From NCBI RefSeq assembly GCF_014490665.1, contig NZ_CP061038.1:2108001-2172000 (forward strand): a stretch of 64,000 bases of DNA, written 5' to 3'. Positions 8,777 through 18,511 of this stretch are shown piece after piece. The DNA is from Sphingomonas alpina (GTDB taxonomy: Bacteria; Pseudomonadota; Alphaproteobacteria; Sphingomonadales; Sphingomonadaceae). Position numbers and translations under genes: made by a program. The notes beneath the pieces were generated by a model. That model ran no database searches. It saw only the letters and a list, made by a program, of their open reading frames with translations, and was not told the origin of the DNA. How positions within the stretch are numbered: position 1 is the first letter of the stretch; each line of letters starts with the position of its first letter.

Positions 8777-10313
8777 TCCAGCGGCCGACGCCGCGCCGGA
8801 CGATGATCTTGTCGAGTATATGCATGCCTTCAGGCTTGATCCTCTCGCCCATGCCGACTTCGCCTATCGTTGGGGCGAAGGCGCGCTGAAGGGCGTTAGC
8901 GGCCCGCGCGCATGGCAATGCGAGGTGATGGAGGTGATCCGGGAGCATCTCCAAAACCCTGCCACCCAGCACACCCCATGCCGCATCGCCCGCGCTTCGG
9001 GCCACGGCATCGGCAAATCGGCGCTGATCGCGATGCTGATCAAATGGGGCCTCGATACCGGCGTCGACACGCGCGTCGTCGTCACCGCCAACACCGAAAA
9101 CCAACTCCTCACCAAGACCGCGCCAGAACTGGCGAAATGGTCCAACCTGTCACTGACCAGCGACTGGTTCCGGGTCGGCGCGACGTCGCTCGTCTCGACC
9201 ACCCCGGGCCATGACCGAAGCTGGCGCGCCGATCTGGTCACCTGGAGCCTCACCAACACCGAGGCATTCGCTGGCCTGCACAATCAGGGCAAGCGCCTGA
9301 TCCTGGTGTTCGACGAAGCCAGCGGCATTCCCGCTAAAGTATGGGAAGTGGCGCTCGGCGCACTGACCGACGAGGAAACGGAGATCATCTTCCTCGCCTT
9401 CGGCAACCCGACCAGCAACTCCGGCGCATTCCGAGATTGCTTCGGCGCGCACCGCCATCTGTGGAACACGGCGCAAATCGACAGCCGCAAGGTCGAGGGC
9501 ACCAACAAGGCCTATCTCGATGAGCTGGTCGCGACCTATGGCGAGGACAGCGACATTGTGCGGGTCCGGGTGCGCGGCCAGTTCCCCAGCGCCTCCTCGA
9601 TGCAGTTCATCGCCAGCAACGTGGTCGATGCAGCCCGCGTCCGCGAGTTCCACAATCTCGTCAGCGATCCGATCATTTTCGGGCTCGATTGCGCGCGCTT
9701 TGGCGATGATCATTCGACGCTCGCCATCCGCTGCGGCCGCGATGCGCGCAGCCGGCCGTGGCAGCGCTGGCGCCAGACCGATGCGATGACGCTGGCCGGC
9801 GATGTCGCGCTGGCGGCGCAGCAATACCGGCCCGATGCGATCTTCGTCGATGCCGGCAATATCGGTGCCGCGGTGGTCGACCGGTTGCGCCAGCTCGGTG
9901 TCGCCAATGTCCATGAAGTCTGGTTCGGCGGCAAGGGCGAAGACGCCGCCTGGTCGGGCGATATGCGGGTCAGGACCGCCAACAAGCGCTCCGAGATGTG
10001 GAGCAACATGCGCGGCTGGCTGGAGGCCGGCGCGATCCCCGACGACGACGCACTGGCCACCGATCTGACCGGGGTCGAATATGGCTATGCCGCCGATCAG
10101 GTCTCGATCCTGCTCGAAAAGAAACAGCATATGAAAGCGCGCGGGTTGGCCTCGCCCGACGATGCCGATGCGCTCGCGCTGACCTTCGCCGCACCGGTCC
10201 TGCCGCGTGAGGAACTGGTGTGGCCCGAGATGTATCGCCGCGTGCGCAAACTCACCGAGGAGGAGGAATGGGAGCAACTCTATGCCGATTTACGACCCGG
10301 AAACTGGGATTGA
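8763..10313 (+). CDS. Terminase large subunit-like protein
   Basis: The protein of 516 residues has an ATPase part with Walker A GHGIGKSAL (about residue 79), Walker B LILVFDEASG (about 178) and a coupling segment IIFLAFGNPT, then an RNase H-like nuclease part opening GLDCARFGDDHSTL (about 306) with FVDAGNIGAAVVDRL downstream. Phage terminases cut and translocate DNA into capsids. The start at 8763 overlaps the small-subunit-like gene. No portal, protease, capsid or tail gene follows; the next gene is a DUF481 protein. It could be a prophage remnant or a module kept for another role. Confidence 0.85.
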   Translation: MPENNPAADAAPDDDLVEYMHAFRLDPLAHADFAYRWGEGALKGVSGPRAWQCEVMEVIREHLQNPATQHTPCRIARASGHGIGKSALIAMLIKWGLDTGVDTRVVVTANTENQLLTKTAPELAKWSNLSLTSDWFRVGATSLVSTTPGHDRSWRADLVTWSLTNTEAFAGLHNQGKRLILVFDEASGIPAKVWEVALGALTDEETEIIFLAFGNPTSNSGAFRDCFGAHRHLWNTAQIDSRKVEGTNKAYLDELVATYGEDSDIVRVRVRGQFPSASSMQFIASNVVDAARVREFHNLVSDPIIFGLDCARFGDDHSTLAIRCGRDARSRPWQRWRQTDAMTLAGDVALAAQQYRPDAIFVDAGNIGAAVVDRLRQLGVANVHEVWFGGKGEDAAWSGDMRVRTANKRSEMWSNMRGWLEAGAIPDDDALATDLTGVEYGYAADQVSILLEKKQHMKARGLASPDDADALALTFAAPVLPREELVWPEMYRRVRKLTEEEEWEQLYADLRPGNWD

Positions 10314-10340
10314 GCTCGATCGCGAACCTTTTCTTTCTGC

Positions 10341-10442
10341 TTCCCCGGCGAAGGCCGGGGCCCAGGCGGGAAGCAGTTGTTGGCTGGCGCTTCGCTTCGT
10401 TACCACGATCTTCCCGACTGGGCCCCGGCCTTCGCCGGGGAA
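10341..10442. repeat. Paired REP palindromes (CCCCGGCGAAGGCCGGGG type)
   Basis: TTCCCCGGCGAAGGCCGGGG (10341-10360) continues into CCCAGGCGGGAA and is mirrored by TTCCCGACTGGGCCCCGGCC (10411-10430) followed by TTCGCCGGGGAA. This is a two-armed REP element. Related copies lie at 30613, 35816 and 63618. It directly follows the terminase stop and may act as a transcription barrier. Confidence 0.85.
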
Positions 10443-10463
10443 CACGCAAGATAGATCACGGCT

Positions 10464-10606
10464 CGCGCAGAGGCGCGGAGGACGCAGAGAGGATGCGCGC
10501 CACGAAACGGTCAATCCGCAAGGAACGACCGCTCCGCAAGCAGGCAAGTATCGAAGCGCGATGACCGCGCCTGAAAAAACCTCCGCGTCCTCCGCGCCTC
10601 CGCGCG
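10464..10606. repeat. Second inverted repeat family (gaggcgcggaggacgc type)
   Basis: CGCGCAGAGGCGCGGAGGAC (10464-10483) plus GCAGAG is mirrored with about three mismatches by CTCCGCGTCCTCCGCGCC (10581-10598) and following bases. Together with the REP pair it fills the 348-base gap between the terminase and the DUF481 gene; no gene is seen in that gap. Confidence 0.7.
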
Positions 10607-10661
10607 CGCCCTCTTCCTGCCCCGCCATCGGAACGACGGATCTGACCACCCCCGCGATCAA

Positions 10662-11663
10662 ATGACCCCAACCAACGATATTTTGTTGCTGCACCCGGTT
10701 CCGGAACAATGCTTTGGACGCTATGCCCGACTGGTGCGCATCCTCCCCACCCTGCCCGCCGCTTCGTTGCTGCCCGCCGCCGTGCTGCTGCTCGCCGCCC
10801 CACTCCTCCTCGCCAACGCCGATCCGGCGGCGATTCCGCCGCAGGTCAGGGCCATGCTCGACGCGGCCCTTGCTTCGGGCAATGACGGCGAGGTCGCGAC
10901 GATCGTCAAATATGCCCGCGCCGCCGCGCCCGATAATGCCGATGCGATCGCCGCGATCGCCGCTGCCTGGCGCGCCGACCGCCTGGCCAAGCTGCAGGAA
11001 AAGCTGCGCGAGGCGGGGCCGTTCGATCTCTGGAAAGGCCGCGCCGAGATTGGCGGCTATTTCACCACCGGCAATACCGAGAATATCGGCCTCAGCGCCG
11101 CGCTCGACCTGCAGCGCGAGACGCTGCGCTGGCGCCACAAGGTCCGGCTCGCCGCGGATTATCAGGAAAGCCTGGGACTGGTCAGCCGCGAGCATTATCT
11201 CGCCGCCTATGAGCCCAATTTCAAATTCGGCGAGCGCGGCTATGTCTATGGCGCGGCACAATATGAAAGCGACCGGTTCCTCGGCTATACCGACCGCTAT
11301 TCGGCGTCGCTGGGCGCCGGATACAGCGCGATCAAGCAGCCGGGCATGAAACTGGATGTCGAACTCGGCCCGGCCTATCGCCACACCAACTACACCGATA
11401 CGACGGTGGAGAGCAGCATCGCCGCGCGCGGCTCGATCGATTTCGACTGGAAATTGTCGAGCGCCATCACGCTCAGCCAGGATGCCTCGGCCTATATCCA
11501 GCATTTCAACAGCAGCATCACCGGCACCACCGCGCTGAACGCCAAGCTGATCGGCCCGCTTGCCGCAAAACTTTCCTACAGCGTGCAATATGAAAGCATG
11601 CCGCCGATCGGGCGTGTCGGTACGGACACCACCAGCCGCGCGTCTTTGGTCTATAGTTTCTGA
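10662..11663 (+). CDS. DUF481 outer-membrane protein
   Basis: After an Ala/Leu-rich signal segment (SLLPAAVLLLAAPLLLANA, ending near residue 50) comes an alpha-helical linker and then FDLWKGRAEIGGYFTTGNTE, the entry to a DUF481 beta-barrel domain with alternating aromatic strands (YVYGAAQYESDRFLGYTDRY) and a C-terminal SLVYSF. DUF481 proteins are outer-membrane barrels of unknown function. The first 20 residues before the signal look long, so the true start may lie slightly downstream. Confidence 0.85.
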   Translation: MTPTNDILLLHPVPEQCFGRYARLVRILPTLPAASLLPAAVLLLAAPLLLANADPAAIPPQVRAMLDAALASGNDGEVATIVKYARAAAPDNADAIAAIAAAWRADRLAKLQEKLREAGPFDLWKGRAEIGGYFTTGNTENIGLSAALDLQRETLRWRHKVRLAADYQESLGLVSREHYLAAYEPNFKFGERGYVYGAAQYESDRFLGYTDRYSASLGAGYSAIKQPGMKLDVELGPAYRHTNYTDTTVESSIAARGSIDFDWKLSSAITLSQDASAYIQHFNSSITGTTALNAKLIGPLAAKLSYSVQYESMPPIGRVGTDTTSRASLVYSF

Positions 11664-11715
11664 AGCGCAACCAAAGTGGGTGGAGCGGGGCCATCTGACT
11701 CGCTAGACGAGGCCG

Positions 11716-12924
11716 ATGTCCGTTCTTTCAACTGCAGAATCAGACGCGCTCGATGTCGCACGCAGCCAGCCGATGCTGGCGCAGGTCGAACGCTGGAGCG
11801 AGATCAACAGCGGCACGCGCAATCTCGCCGGCCTTGAAAAAGTCGCCGCCTTGCTGGTCGACGAATTCTCCGCACTCCCCGGCGAGATCGCCCTGGTCGA
11901 GCCCGAGGCAGCGGAAAGCGTCGGTATGGACGGCACCGTCACCCCGCTCGCGCATGGCAGGCATCTCCATCTCAGGGTCCGCCCCGACGCACCGGCACAG
12001 ATGCTGTTCACCGGCCATATGGACACGGTCTATCCGGTCGATCACCCGTTCCAGTCGCTGACCTTCCGCGATGACGGCACGCTCAACGGCCCGGGCGTCG
12101 CCGACATGAAGAGCGGCTTGGCGCTGATGCTCGCCGCGCTCAAATCGGTCGAGGCGTCGCCGCTGCGCGACCGGATCGGCTATGAGGTGGTGATCAATTC
12201 CGACGAGGAAACCGGCTCCTTCTCCTCCGCCGGCCTGATCGCGCGCGCCGCCCGCGGCAAGATCGCCGCGCTGACCTATGAGCCCGCTCTGCCCGACGGC
12301 ACGCTGGCCGGCGCACGTGGCGGCACGGGCAATTTCTCGATCGTCGTCCATGGCCTCAGCGCCCATGCCGGCCGCAATCCCGAGGACGGGCGCAATGCGA
12401 TCGTCGCGGCAGCCGATCTCGCGCTGCGCCTGACTCAGGCGCGCGGCCCCCGGCTGGCGGTCAACCCGGCGCGGATCGATGGCGGCGGACCGAACAATGT
12501 CGTCCCCGACCTCGCCATCCTGCGCGTCAATTTCCGCCCCGCCACGCTGGAGGAGATCACTCGCGCCCGGGCGCATATCGACAGCGCGGTGGCGATGGTC
12601 GCCGCCGGGCATGATGTCCGGATCGAAGTCCATGGCAGCTTCAACCGTCCGCCCAAGCCGATCGATGACGGGGCAGCAAAATTGTTCGACCTGGTCAAAC
12701 ATGCCGGCGCCGATCTCGGCCTCGACATTGCCTGGCGCCATTCGGGCGGCGTGTGCGACGGCAATAATATCGCGGCCTGCGGCGTGCCGGTGGTCGACAC
12801 GATGGGCGCGCGCGGCGGCGCGATTCACTCACCCGACGAATTCCTTATCATCGACAGCCTGGGCGAGCGCGCCGCGCTCTCCGCCCTCACCATCATGCGT
12901 ATCGCCGAACGGGGACTTTCATGA
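11716..12924 (+). CDS. M20-family hydrolase of the arginine succinyltransferase cluster
   Basis: The 402-residue protein has M20 metallopeptidase motifs: LFTGHMDTVYP (metal His and Asp), GPGVADMKSGLA (bridging Asp), NSDEETGS (catalytic Glu pair) and the dimerisation-domain stretch VHGLSAHAGRNPEDGRNAI, with a late metal His in GGAIHSPDEF. It is the first gene of a tight run with astA and astB; its stop overlaps the expected astA start (ATGA). No astE is seen here, so it may take over release of succinate from N-succinylglutamate; that role is inference. Confidence 0.88.
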   Translation: MSVLSTAESDALDVARSQPMLAQVERWSEINSGTRNLAGLEKVAALLVDEFSALPGEIALVEPEAAESVGMDGTVTPLAHGRHLHLRVRPDAPAQMLFTGHMDTVYPVDHPFQSLTFRDDGTLNGPGVADMKSGLALMLAALKSVEASPLRDRIGYEVVINSDEETGSFSSAGLIARAARGKIAALTYEPALPDGTLAGARGGTGNFSIVVHGLSAHAGRNPEDGRNAIVAAADLALRLTQARGPRLAVNPARIDGGGPNNVVPDLAILRVNFRPATLEEITRARAHIDSAVAMVAAGHDVRIEVHGSFNRPPKPIDDGAAKLFDLVKHAGADLGLDIAWRHSGGVCDGNNIAACGVPVVDTMGARGGAIHSPDEFLIIDSLGERAALSALTIMRIAERGLS

Positions 12925-13938
12925 ATTTTTCGCATCCGCGCCGCCGGTCAAGGGGACCTGCAGGCGCTCTATGAAATGGCCAAGCTGACCGGGGGCGGTT
13001 TCACCAATTTGCCGCCCGACCGCGCCTCGCTGCAGACCAAGCTCGACCGCGCGGCGCAGGCCTTTGCGCGCGATGACGATGCGCTTGGCGACGATCTGTT
13101 CGTCCTCGTGCTGGAAAATGTCGATACCGGCGAAGTGCGTGGCACCTGCCAGCTCTTCTCTCAGGTCGGGCAACGCTATCCCTTTTACAGCTACCGGCTC
13201 AGCACCCTGTCGCAGCACAGCAAGGAATTGAACCGCACTTTCCACGCCGAAAATCTGGCGCTGACCACTGACCTTGAAGGCGCGAGCGAGGTCGGCGGGC
13301 TGTTCCTTCACCCCGGCGAACGCGCCGGCGGGCTCGGCATGCTGCTCGCGCGCAGCCGCTATCTGTTCATCGCCAATCATCGTGCGCGTTTCGCCGACCG
13401 GATCCTCGCCGAATTGCGCGGCATCATCGACGAAGCGGGCGGCTCGCCCTTCTGGGACGGGCTGGCCGGGCGGTTCTTCGGAATGAATTTCCAGGACGCC
13501 GATCAGTTCAATGCGATCCATGGACATCAATTCATCGCCGACCTGTTCCCGCAGCATCCGATCTACACTGCGATGCTGTCGGAAAGCGCGCGTGCGGCGA
13601 TCGGCCTGCCACACCCGTCCGGCCGCGCCGCGATGCGCATGCTGGAAAATGAAGGCTTCGCGTTCGAACGCTATGTCGACATTTTCGACGGCGGCCCGAC
13701 CATGACCACCAAGACCGACAATGTCCGCACCATCCGCGAAGCGGTGACCACCCAGGTCGTCGCGGTAGATGACGAAGGCGGCGATCAGGCACTGGTCGCC
13801 ACCGGCCGGCTGGCCGATTTTCGCTGCTCGCACGCCCGCATTCGCCGGGGTGACGACGGCATCACGATCGACCAGGCCTGTGCGGCGGCGCTCGGCGTCG
13901 GTCCGGGCGATATGGCAAGCTATGCGGGGCGCGTCTGA
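12921..13938 (+). CDS. astA: Arginine N-succinyltransferase, one-base frameshift near the start
   Basis: AstA transfers succinate from succinyl-CoA to arginine, the first step of the AST pathway. The open frame from 12976 starts MAKLTGGGFTNLPPDRASLQ, a well-conserved AstA segment, but intact family members begin about 18 residues earlier. The missing part is present: FRIRAAGQGDLQALYE is encoded just upstream in frame, and an ATG at 12921 overlaps the previous stop. It is cut off by one extra T in a run of five (12926-12930); with four T the start would read MNFRIRAAG. A sequencing error is likely. The stop at 13938 abuts the astB ATG. The C-terminal TMTTKTDNVRTIREA is typical. Confidence 0.88.
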
Positions 13939-15192
13939 ATGCTGACCGAGATCAATTTCGACGGGCTGATCGGCCCGAGCCACAATTATGCCGGGCTCAG
14001 CCATGGCAATCTCGCCGCGACCAATAATGCCGGCAAGGTATCGCAACCGCGCGCCGCGGCGCTGGAGGGCATCTCCAAGATGCGCGCCAATATCGCGCTC
14101 GGCCTGACTCAGGGCATCTTGCTGCCCTTGGCGCGGCCCGATCACGACTGGCTCGAAAGCCTCGCCACCAGCTATGCCGATGCCGCCCCGCATCTTCAGG
14201 CACAGGCCTTGTCGGCCTCGGCGATGTGGGCCGCCAATGCCGCGACCGTCTCGCCCGCGCCCGATACCGCCGACGGGCGGTGCCATCTCAGCGCCGCCAA
14301 TCTCGTCACCATGCCGCATCGCAGCCATGAATGGCGCGGCACGCTCGCGCAGTTGCGCATTGCCTTTGCCGACCCCGCCTTCGCCGTTCATGACGCCGTT
14401 CCGGCGCCGTTCGGCGATGAGGGCGCGGCCAACCATATGCGGCTCTGCGTCGAACATGGCCGGCCCGCGGTCGAAGTGTTCGTCTATGGCGTATCGGGCG
14501 GCCCCTTCCCTGCCCGCCAGCACCGCGAAGCCAGCGCCAGCGTGGCGCGGCGTCATCGGCTCGATCCGGCGCGCACCCTGTTCGTCGCGCAATCCGAAGC
14601 GGCGATCGCCGCCGGCGCATTCCACAATGATGTCGTGGCGGTCGCGAACGAGCGCGTGCTGTTCACCCATGAACTGGCGTTCGAGGGCAAGGAAGGGTTC
14701 TACAAGGAACTGCGCGACCGGTTGCCCGAAGTCGAGATCGTCGAAGTCCCGGCAGCGCGAGTCAGCCTGGCCGACGCCGTCTCATCCTATCTGTTCAACG
14801 CGCAGCTCGTCACTTTGCCTTCCGGCGGCATGGCGCTGATCCTGCCCGAGGAAGCACGCGAAAATGCCGCGGTCTGGTCCTGGCTGCAGGACATGGTGGC
14901 GGGCAATGGCCCGATCCGCCATCTCGAAGTTGTCGATGTGCGCCAGTCGATGGCCAATGGCGGCGGCCCGGCCTGTCTGCGGCTGCGCGTCGTATGCGAC
15001 CCGGCAAAGGTCGATCCGCGCTTTCTGGTCGATAACGCGAAACTCGACCGCATCGCCGCGGTGGTCGCGGCGCATTGGCCCGAACGGATCGATTCCGCGA
15101 TGATCGCCGATCCGGCACTGATCGCGACGATCGAGCGAGCGCGCACGGCGCTGCTGGAGGCGCTCGGCCTCAACGAACTTGGGCCTCGATGA
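13939..15192 (+). CDS. astB: N-succinylarginine dihydrolase
   Basis: The 417-residue protein matches AstB from end to end: EINFDGLIGPSHNYAGLSHG at the start, MWAANAATVSPAPDTADGRC, the His-bearing AFHNDVVAVANERVLF, and the catalytic Cys region NGGGPACLRLRVV. It hydrolyses N2-succinylarginine to succinylornithine, ammonia and CO2. The ATG follows the astA stop with no gap, so the two are co-translated. The normal partners astC and astD are not in this window. Confidence 0.97.
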   Translation: MLTEINFDGLIGPSHNYAGLSHGNLAATNNAGKVSQPRAAALEGISKMRANIALGLTQGILLPLARPDHDWLESLATSYADAAPHLQAQALSASAMWAANAATVSPAPDTADGRCHLSAANLVTMPHRSHEWRGTLAQLRIAFADPAFAVHDAVPAPFGDEGAANHMRLCVEHGRPAVEVFVYGVSGGPFPARQHREASASVARRHRLDPARTLFVAQSEAAIAAGAFHNDVVAVANERVLFTHELAFEGKEGFYKELRDRLPEVEIVEVPAARVSLADAVSSYLFNAQLVTLPSGGMALILPEEARENAAVWSWLQDMVAGNGPIRHLEVVDVRQSMANGGGPACLRLRVVCDPAKVDPRFLVDNAKLDRIAAVVAAHWPERIDSAMIADPALIATIERARTALLEALGLNELGPR

Positions 15193-15287
15193 ACGTAAGA
15201 TTGTCGGATTAATTGACAGGTAACCATATTCGTTAAAACGAAACCGCGCGTTTCCGCCATTGGTCCGCTGCTTGCTTCATCACTGGC

Positions 15288-15506
15288 ATGTGGACCAAAT
15301 TCGCCAGATTGTTCGTCATCAAGTCCAAGTTCGAGGCGTTCCTGGTCATTTATGGCCTTGGCCTCGGCGCGGTCGAACGCGGGGTGCATTACCTCCATCA
15401 ATATCCCGGGGTCGGCGGCTGGCTGCTCTTCTCGGTCTGCCCGGTCGCGGTGTTCATGGCGGGTGCGCGAATCCTCGATTCGATCGAGCGCCAACAGGCC
15501 GACTGA
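15288..15506 (+). CDS. Small membrane protein of unknown function
   Basis: The 72-residue protein (MWTKFARLFVIKSKFEAFLV start) has two hydrophobic stretches, one around residues 14-32 and one at WLLFSVCPVAVFMAGARI, and a charged tail DSIERQQAD. The lengths and codon use look genuine, and it lies in the gap between astB and cysD. I believe similar short proteins occur in sphingomonads, but I assign no function. Confidence 0.65.
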   Translation: MWTKFARLFVIKSKFEAFLVIYGLGLGAVERGVHYLHQYPGVGGWLLFSVCPVAVFMAGARILDSIERQQAD

Positions 15507-15575
15507 CCCTCAGCTTTAAGGCGCAACAGCATAAGTTGATCGCGCCGCGGCAATTCGCCACTATCTGAGGCGAGA

Positions 15576-16478
15576 ATGAGCGTCACCCTTACCCATCTCC
15601 AGCGCCTCGAAGCCGAGAGCATCCATATCATGCGCGAAGTCGTCGCCGAGGCCGAGCGCCCGGTGATGCTCTATTCGGTCGGCAAGGATTCGGCGGTAAT
15701 GCTGCACCTGGCCAAGAAAGCCTTTTTCCCCGCGCGACCACCCTTCCCTTTGCTCCATGTCGATACGACCTGGAAATTCCGCGACATGTATGCGCTGCGC
15801 GACCGCGCCGCAGCGGCGGCCGGCATGGAGCTGATCGTCCACAAGAATCCCGATGCCGAGGCGCGCGGAATCAATCCGTTCGATCATGGCAGCCTGCATA
15901 CCGATCTGTGGAAGACCGAGGGGCTGAAACAGGCGCTTGAGGCCGGCGGCTATGATGCGGCGTTCGGCGGCGCGCGGCGCGACGAGGAAAAGAGCCGCGC
16001 CAAGGAACGGATCTTCAGCTTCCGCTCGGCGCATCAGCGCTGGGATCCGAAAAACCAGCGCCCCGAATTGTGGCGGCTCTACAATACGCGCAAGGCCAAG
16101 GGCGAAAGCTTCCGCGTCTTCCCGCTGTCCAACTGGACCGAGCTCGATATCTGGCAGTACATCCTGGCCGAGAATATCGAGATCGTTCCGCTCTATCTCG
16201 CCGCACCACGCCCGACCGTGGAGCGCGACGGACTGCTGCTGATGGTCGATGACGATCGTTTCCGGCTCCGCCCCGGCGAAGCGCCGGTCGAACGCTCGAT
16301 CCGCTTCCGCACCCTTGGCTGCTACCCGCTGACCGGCGCGGTCGAGAGCGAGGCAGCAACCTTGCCCGAGGTGATTCAAGAAATGCTGCTGACCACTACA
16401 AGCGAGCGTCAGGGCCGCGCGATCGACCATGATCAGAGCGCGAGCATGGAAAAGAAGAAGGCGGAGGGCTATTTCTGA
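15576..16478 (+). CDS. cysD: Sulfate adenylyltransferase subunit 2
   Basis: CysD forms APS from sulfate and ATP, with energy supplied by the CysN GTPase. The 300-residue protein starts [20 protein letters not shown] and has the PP-loop [25 protein letters not shown] and [20 protein letters not shown], all standard. The C-terminus [20 protein letters not shown] is also typical. Its TGA overlaps the cysN ATG by one base. Confidence 0.98.
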   Translation: MSVTLTHLQRLEAESIHIMREVVAEAERPVMLYSVGKDSAVMLHLAKKAFFPARPPFPLLHVDTTWKFRDMYALRDRAAAAAGMELIVHKNPDAEARGINPFDHGSLHTDLWKTEGLKQALEAGGYDAAFGGARRDEEKSRAKERIFSFRSAHQRWDPKNQRPELWRLYNTRKAKGESFRVFPLSNWTELDIWQYILAENIEIVPLYLAAPRPTVERDGLLLMVDDDRFRLRPGEAPVERSIRFRTLGCYPLTGAVESEAATLPEVIQEMLLTTTSERQGRAIDHDQSASMEKKKAEGYF

Positions 16479-18511
16479 TGAGCAACGCTCCCCTCAACCG
16501 TCATTCCCGCGAAAGCGGGAATCCCGCTTCTTCTTCTGTCGCGACCGAGACAAGGCAGCGGGATCCCCGCTTGCGCGGGGATGACGAAGGTCATGGCGAT
16601 CATCTCTATACTCCCGACGCATTGATCGCCGCCGATATCGGCGCCTATCTCGCGCTGCATCAGCGCAAGTCGCTGCTGCGCTTCATCACCTGCGGCTCGG
16701 TCGATGACGGAAAATCCACCCTGATCGGGCGCCTGCTCTACGATTCGAAAATGATCTTCGAGGATCAACTCGCTGCGCTCGAAGCCGACAGCAAGCGGGT
16801 CGGGACGCAGGGGCAAAATATCGATTTCGCACTTCTGGTCGACGGCCTCGCCGCCGAGCGCGAACAGGGCATCACCATCGACGTCGCCTATCGCTTCTTC
16901 GCGACCGAAAAGCGCAAATTCATCGTCGCCGATACGCCCGGCCACGAACAATATACCCGCAACATGGTCACCGGCGCATCGACCGCCGACTGCGCCGTGA
17001 TCCTGATCGACGCGCGCAAGGGCGTGCTGACTCAGACGCGGCGCCACAGCTTTCTCGCCCATCTGGTCGGCATCCGCCACATCGTGCTGGCGGTGAACAA
17101 GATGGACCTGGTCGATTACCGCCAGATCGTGTTCGACCAGATCGTGGCCGATTATGCCGACTTCGCCGCATCGATCGGGATCGATACCTTCACCGCCATC
17201 CCGCTGTCAGGCCTGGCCGGCGACAATATCGCCAGCCGTTCCGAGGCGATGCCATGGTATCAGGGACCGGCGCTGATCGAGCATCTCGAGGCGATCGACC
17301 TGGAGGGCGATGCGGCACAGGCAGGTCCGTTCCGTATGCCGGTCCAATGGGTCAACCGGCCCGACCTCGATTTCCGCGGCTTTGCCGGATCGATCGCGAC
17401 CGGATCGATCCGGTCGGGAGACGCGGTGCGCGTCCTGCCCTCCGGGCGCACCAGCACGATTGCACGGATCGTGACGATGGACGGCGACCTGCACGAAGCA
17501 GTTGCCGGCCAGTCGGTGACGCTGACGCTCGCCGACGAGGTGGATTGCTCACGTGGCGATGTGATCGTCGCCGCAGCGGCACCGCCACAGGTCGCCGACC
17601 AGTTCCAGGCAACCTTGGTGTGGATGGCGGAGGAGCAACTGCTTCCGGGTCGCGCATATTGGCTGAAACTGGCGACCCAGACAGTCAGCGCGACGATCCA
17701 GCAGCCGCGCCATGCGATTGACGTGAATACGCTGGCCGAACTGTCGGTGAAGACGCTCGGCCTCAACGATATCGGCGTGACCGAAGTCTATACCGACCGG
17801 CCGATCGTCTTCGAACCCTATGCCGATTCGACCGATCTCGGTGGCTTCATCCTGATCGACAAGCTGACCAATGCGACCGTCGCAGCGGGCACGCTGACCT
17901 ATGCGTTGCGCCGCTCGCAGGACGTGCACTGGCAGGCGGTCGATATCACCCGCGCCGCGCATGCCGCGCAAAAGGGGCAGAATCCAAAATTGCTCTGGTT
18001 CACCGGCCTGTCCGGGTCGGGCAAATCGACCATCGCCAATCTGGTCGAGAAGAAACTGCACGCGCTGGGCCGCCATAGCTTCCTGCTCGACGGCGACAAT
18101 ATCCGCCATGGCCTCAACAAGGATCTCGGCTTCACCGATGCCGACCGGATCGAGAATATCCGCCGCGTCGGTGAAGTCGCCAAGCTGATGACCGATGCCG
18201 GGTTGATCGTGCTGACCGCCTTTATTTCGCCGTTCCGCGCCGAACGCGAGCTGGTCCGCGGCATGCTGCCTTATGGTGAGTTCGTCGAGATCTTCATCGA
18301 CACGCCGCTCGACGTGGCGGAGGCGCGCGACGTGAAGGGGCTCTATGCCAAGGCGCGCAGCGGCGCGATCGCCAATTTCACCGGCATTTCCAGTCCTTAC
18401 GAGGCACCGGTCAATCCCGATGTCCGCGTCGACACGACACGCGAAACGCCGGAGGCCGCCGCCGAACGGATCGTCGAACATATCATGGGCGTGTGGAGTC
18501 CGGACCTTTGA
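16478..18511 (+). CDS. cysN: Bifunctional sulfate adenylyltransferase subunit 1 / APS kinase
   Basis: The N-terminal part is the CysN GTPase (G1 GSVDDGKST at residues 73-81, [20 protein letters not shown]) and the C-terminal part is the CysC APS kinase (P-loop GLSGSGKST at about 509, [28 protein letters not shown]). Together they make PAPS from ATP sulfurylase product. It is 677 residues long; residues 8-38 ([13 protein letters not shown] ... [10 protein letters not shown]) are the translation of a REP palindrome inserted in frame ahead of the native [16 protein letters not shown] segment. The fold proper is undisturbed, so it is probably functional. Confidence 0.96.
   Translation: MSNAPLNRHSRESGNPASSSVATETRQRDPRLRGDDEGHGDHLYTPDALIAADIGAYLALHQRKSLLRFITCGSVDDGKSTLIGRLLYDSKMIFEDQLAALEADSKRVGTQGQNIDFALLVDGLAAEREQGITIDVAYRFFATEKRKFIVADTPGHEQYTRNMVTGASTADCAVILIDARKGVLTQTRRHSFLAHLVGIRHIVLAVNKMDLVDYRQIVFDQIVADYADFAASIGIDTFTAIPLSGLAGDNIASRSEAMPWYQGPALIEHLEAIDLEGDAAQAGPFRMPVQWVNRPDLDFRGFAGSIATGSIRSGDAVRVLPSGRTSTIARIVTMDGDLHEAVAGQSVTLTLADEVDCSRGDVIVAAAAPPQVADQFQATLVWMAEEQLLPGRAYWLKLATQTVSATIQQPRHAIDVNTLAELSVKTLGLNDIGVTEVYTDRPIVFEPYADSTDLGGFILIDKLTNATVAAGTLTYALRRSQDVHWQAVDITRAAHAAQKGQNPKLLWFTGLSGSGKSTIANLVEKKLHALGRHSFLLDGDNIRHGLNKDLGFTDADRIENIRRVGEVAKLMTDAGLIVLTAFISPFRAERELVRGMLPYGEFVEIFIDTPLDVAEARDVKGLYAKARSGAIANFTGISSPYEAPVNPDVRVDTTRETPEAAAERIVEHIMGVWSPDL
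16498..16588. repeat. REP palindrome inside the cysN coding sequence
   Basis: CCGTCATTCCCGCGAAAGCG (16498-16517) plus GGAATCCCGC is mirrored by CGGGATCCCCGCTTGCGCGG (16559-16578) plus GGATGACGA. The element is about 91 bases, stays in frame and has no stop, giving a roughly 30-residue insert near the N-terminus. It is a different REP type from the GCCGGGG copies elsewhere. Confidence 0.9.

Noticed and set aside
8288..10313. Complete prophage or gene-transfer-agent cluster
   Set aside because: Only the terminase pair is present; no structural, lysis, integrase or regulatory phage gene is in the surrounding 10 kb.
12919..14670. 583-codon open frame on the minus strand across astA and astB
   Set aside because: It is antisense to two firmly identified genes and has arginine/glycine-rich composition typical of shadow frames in high-GC DNA.
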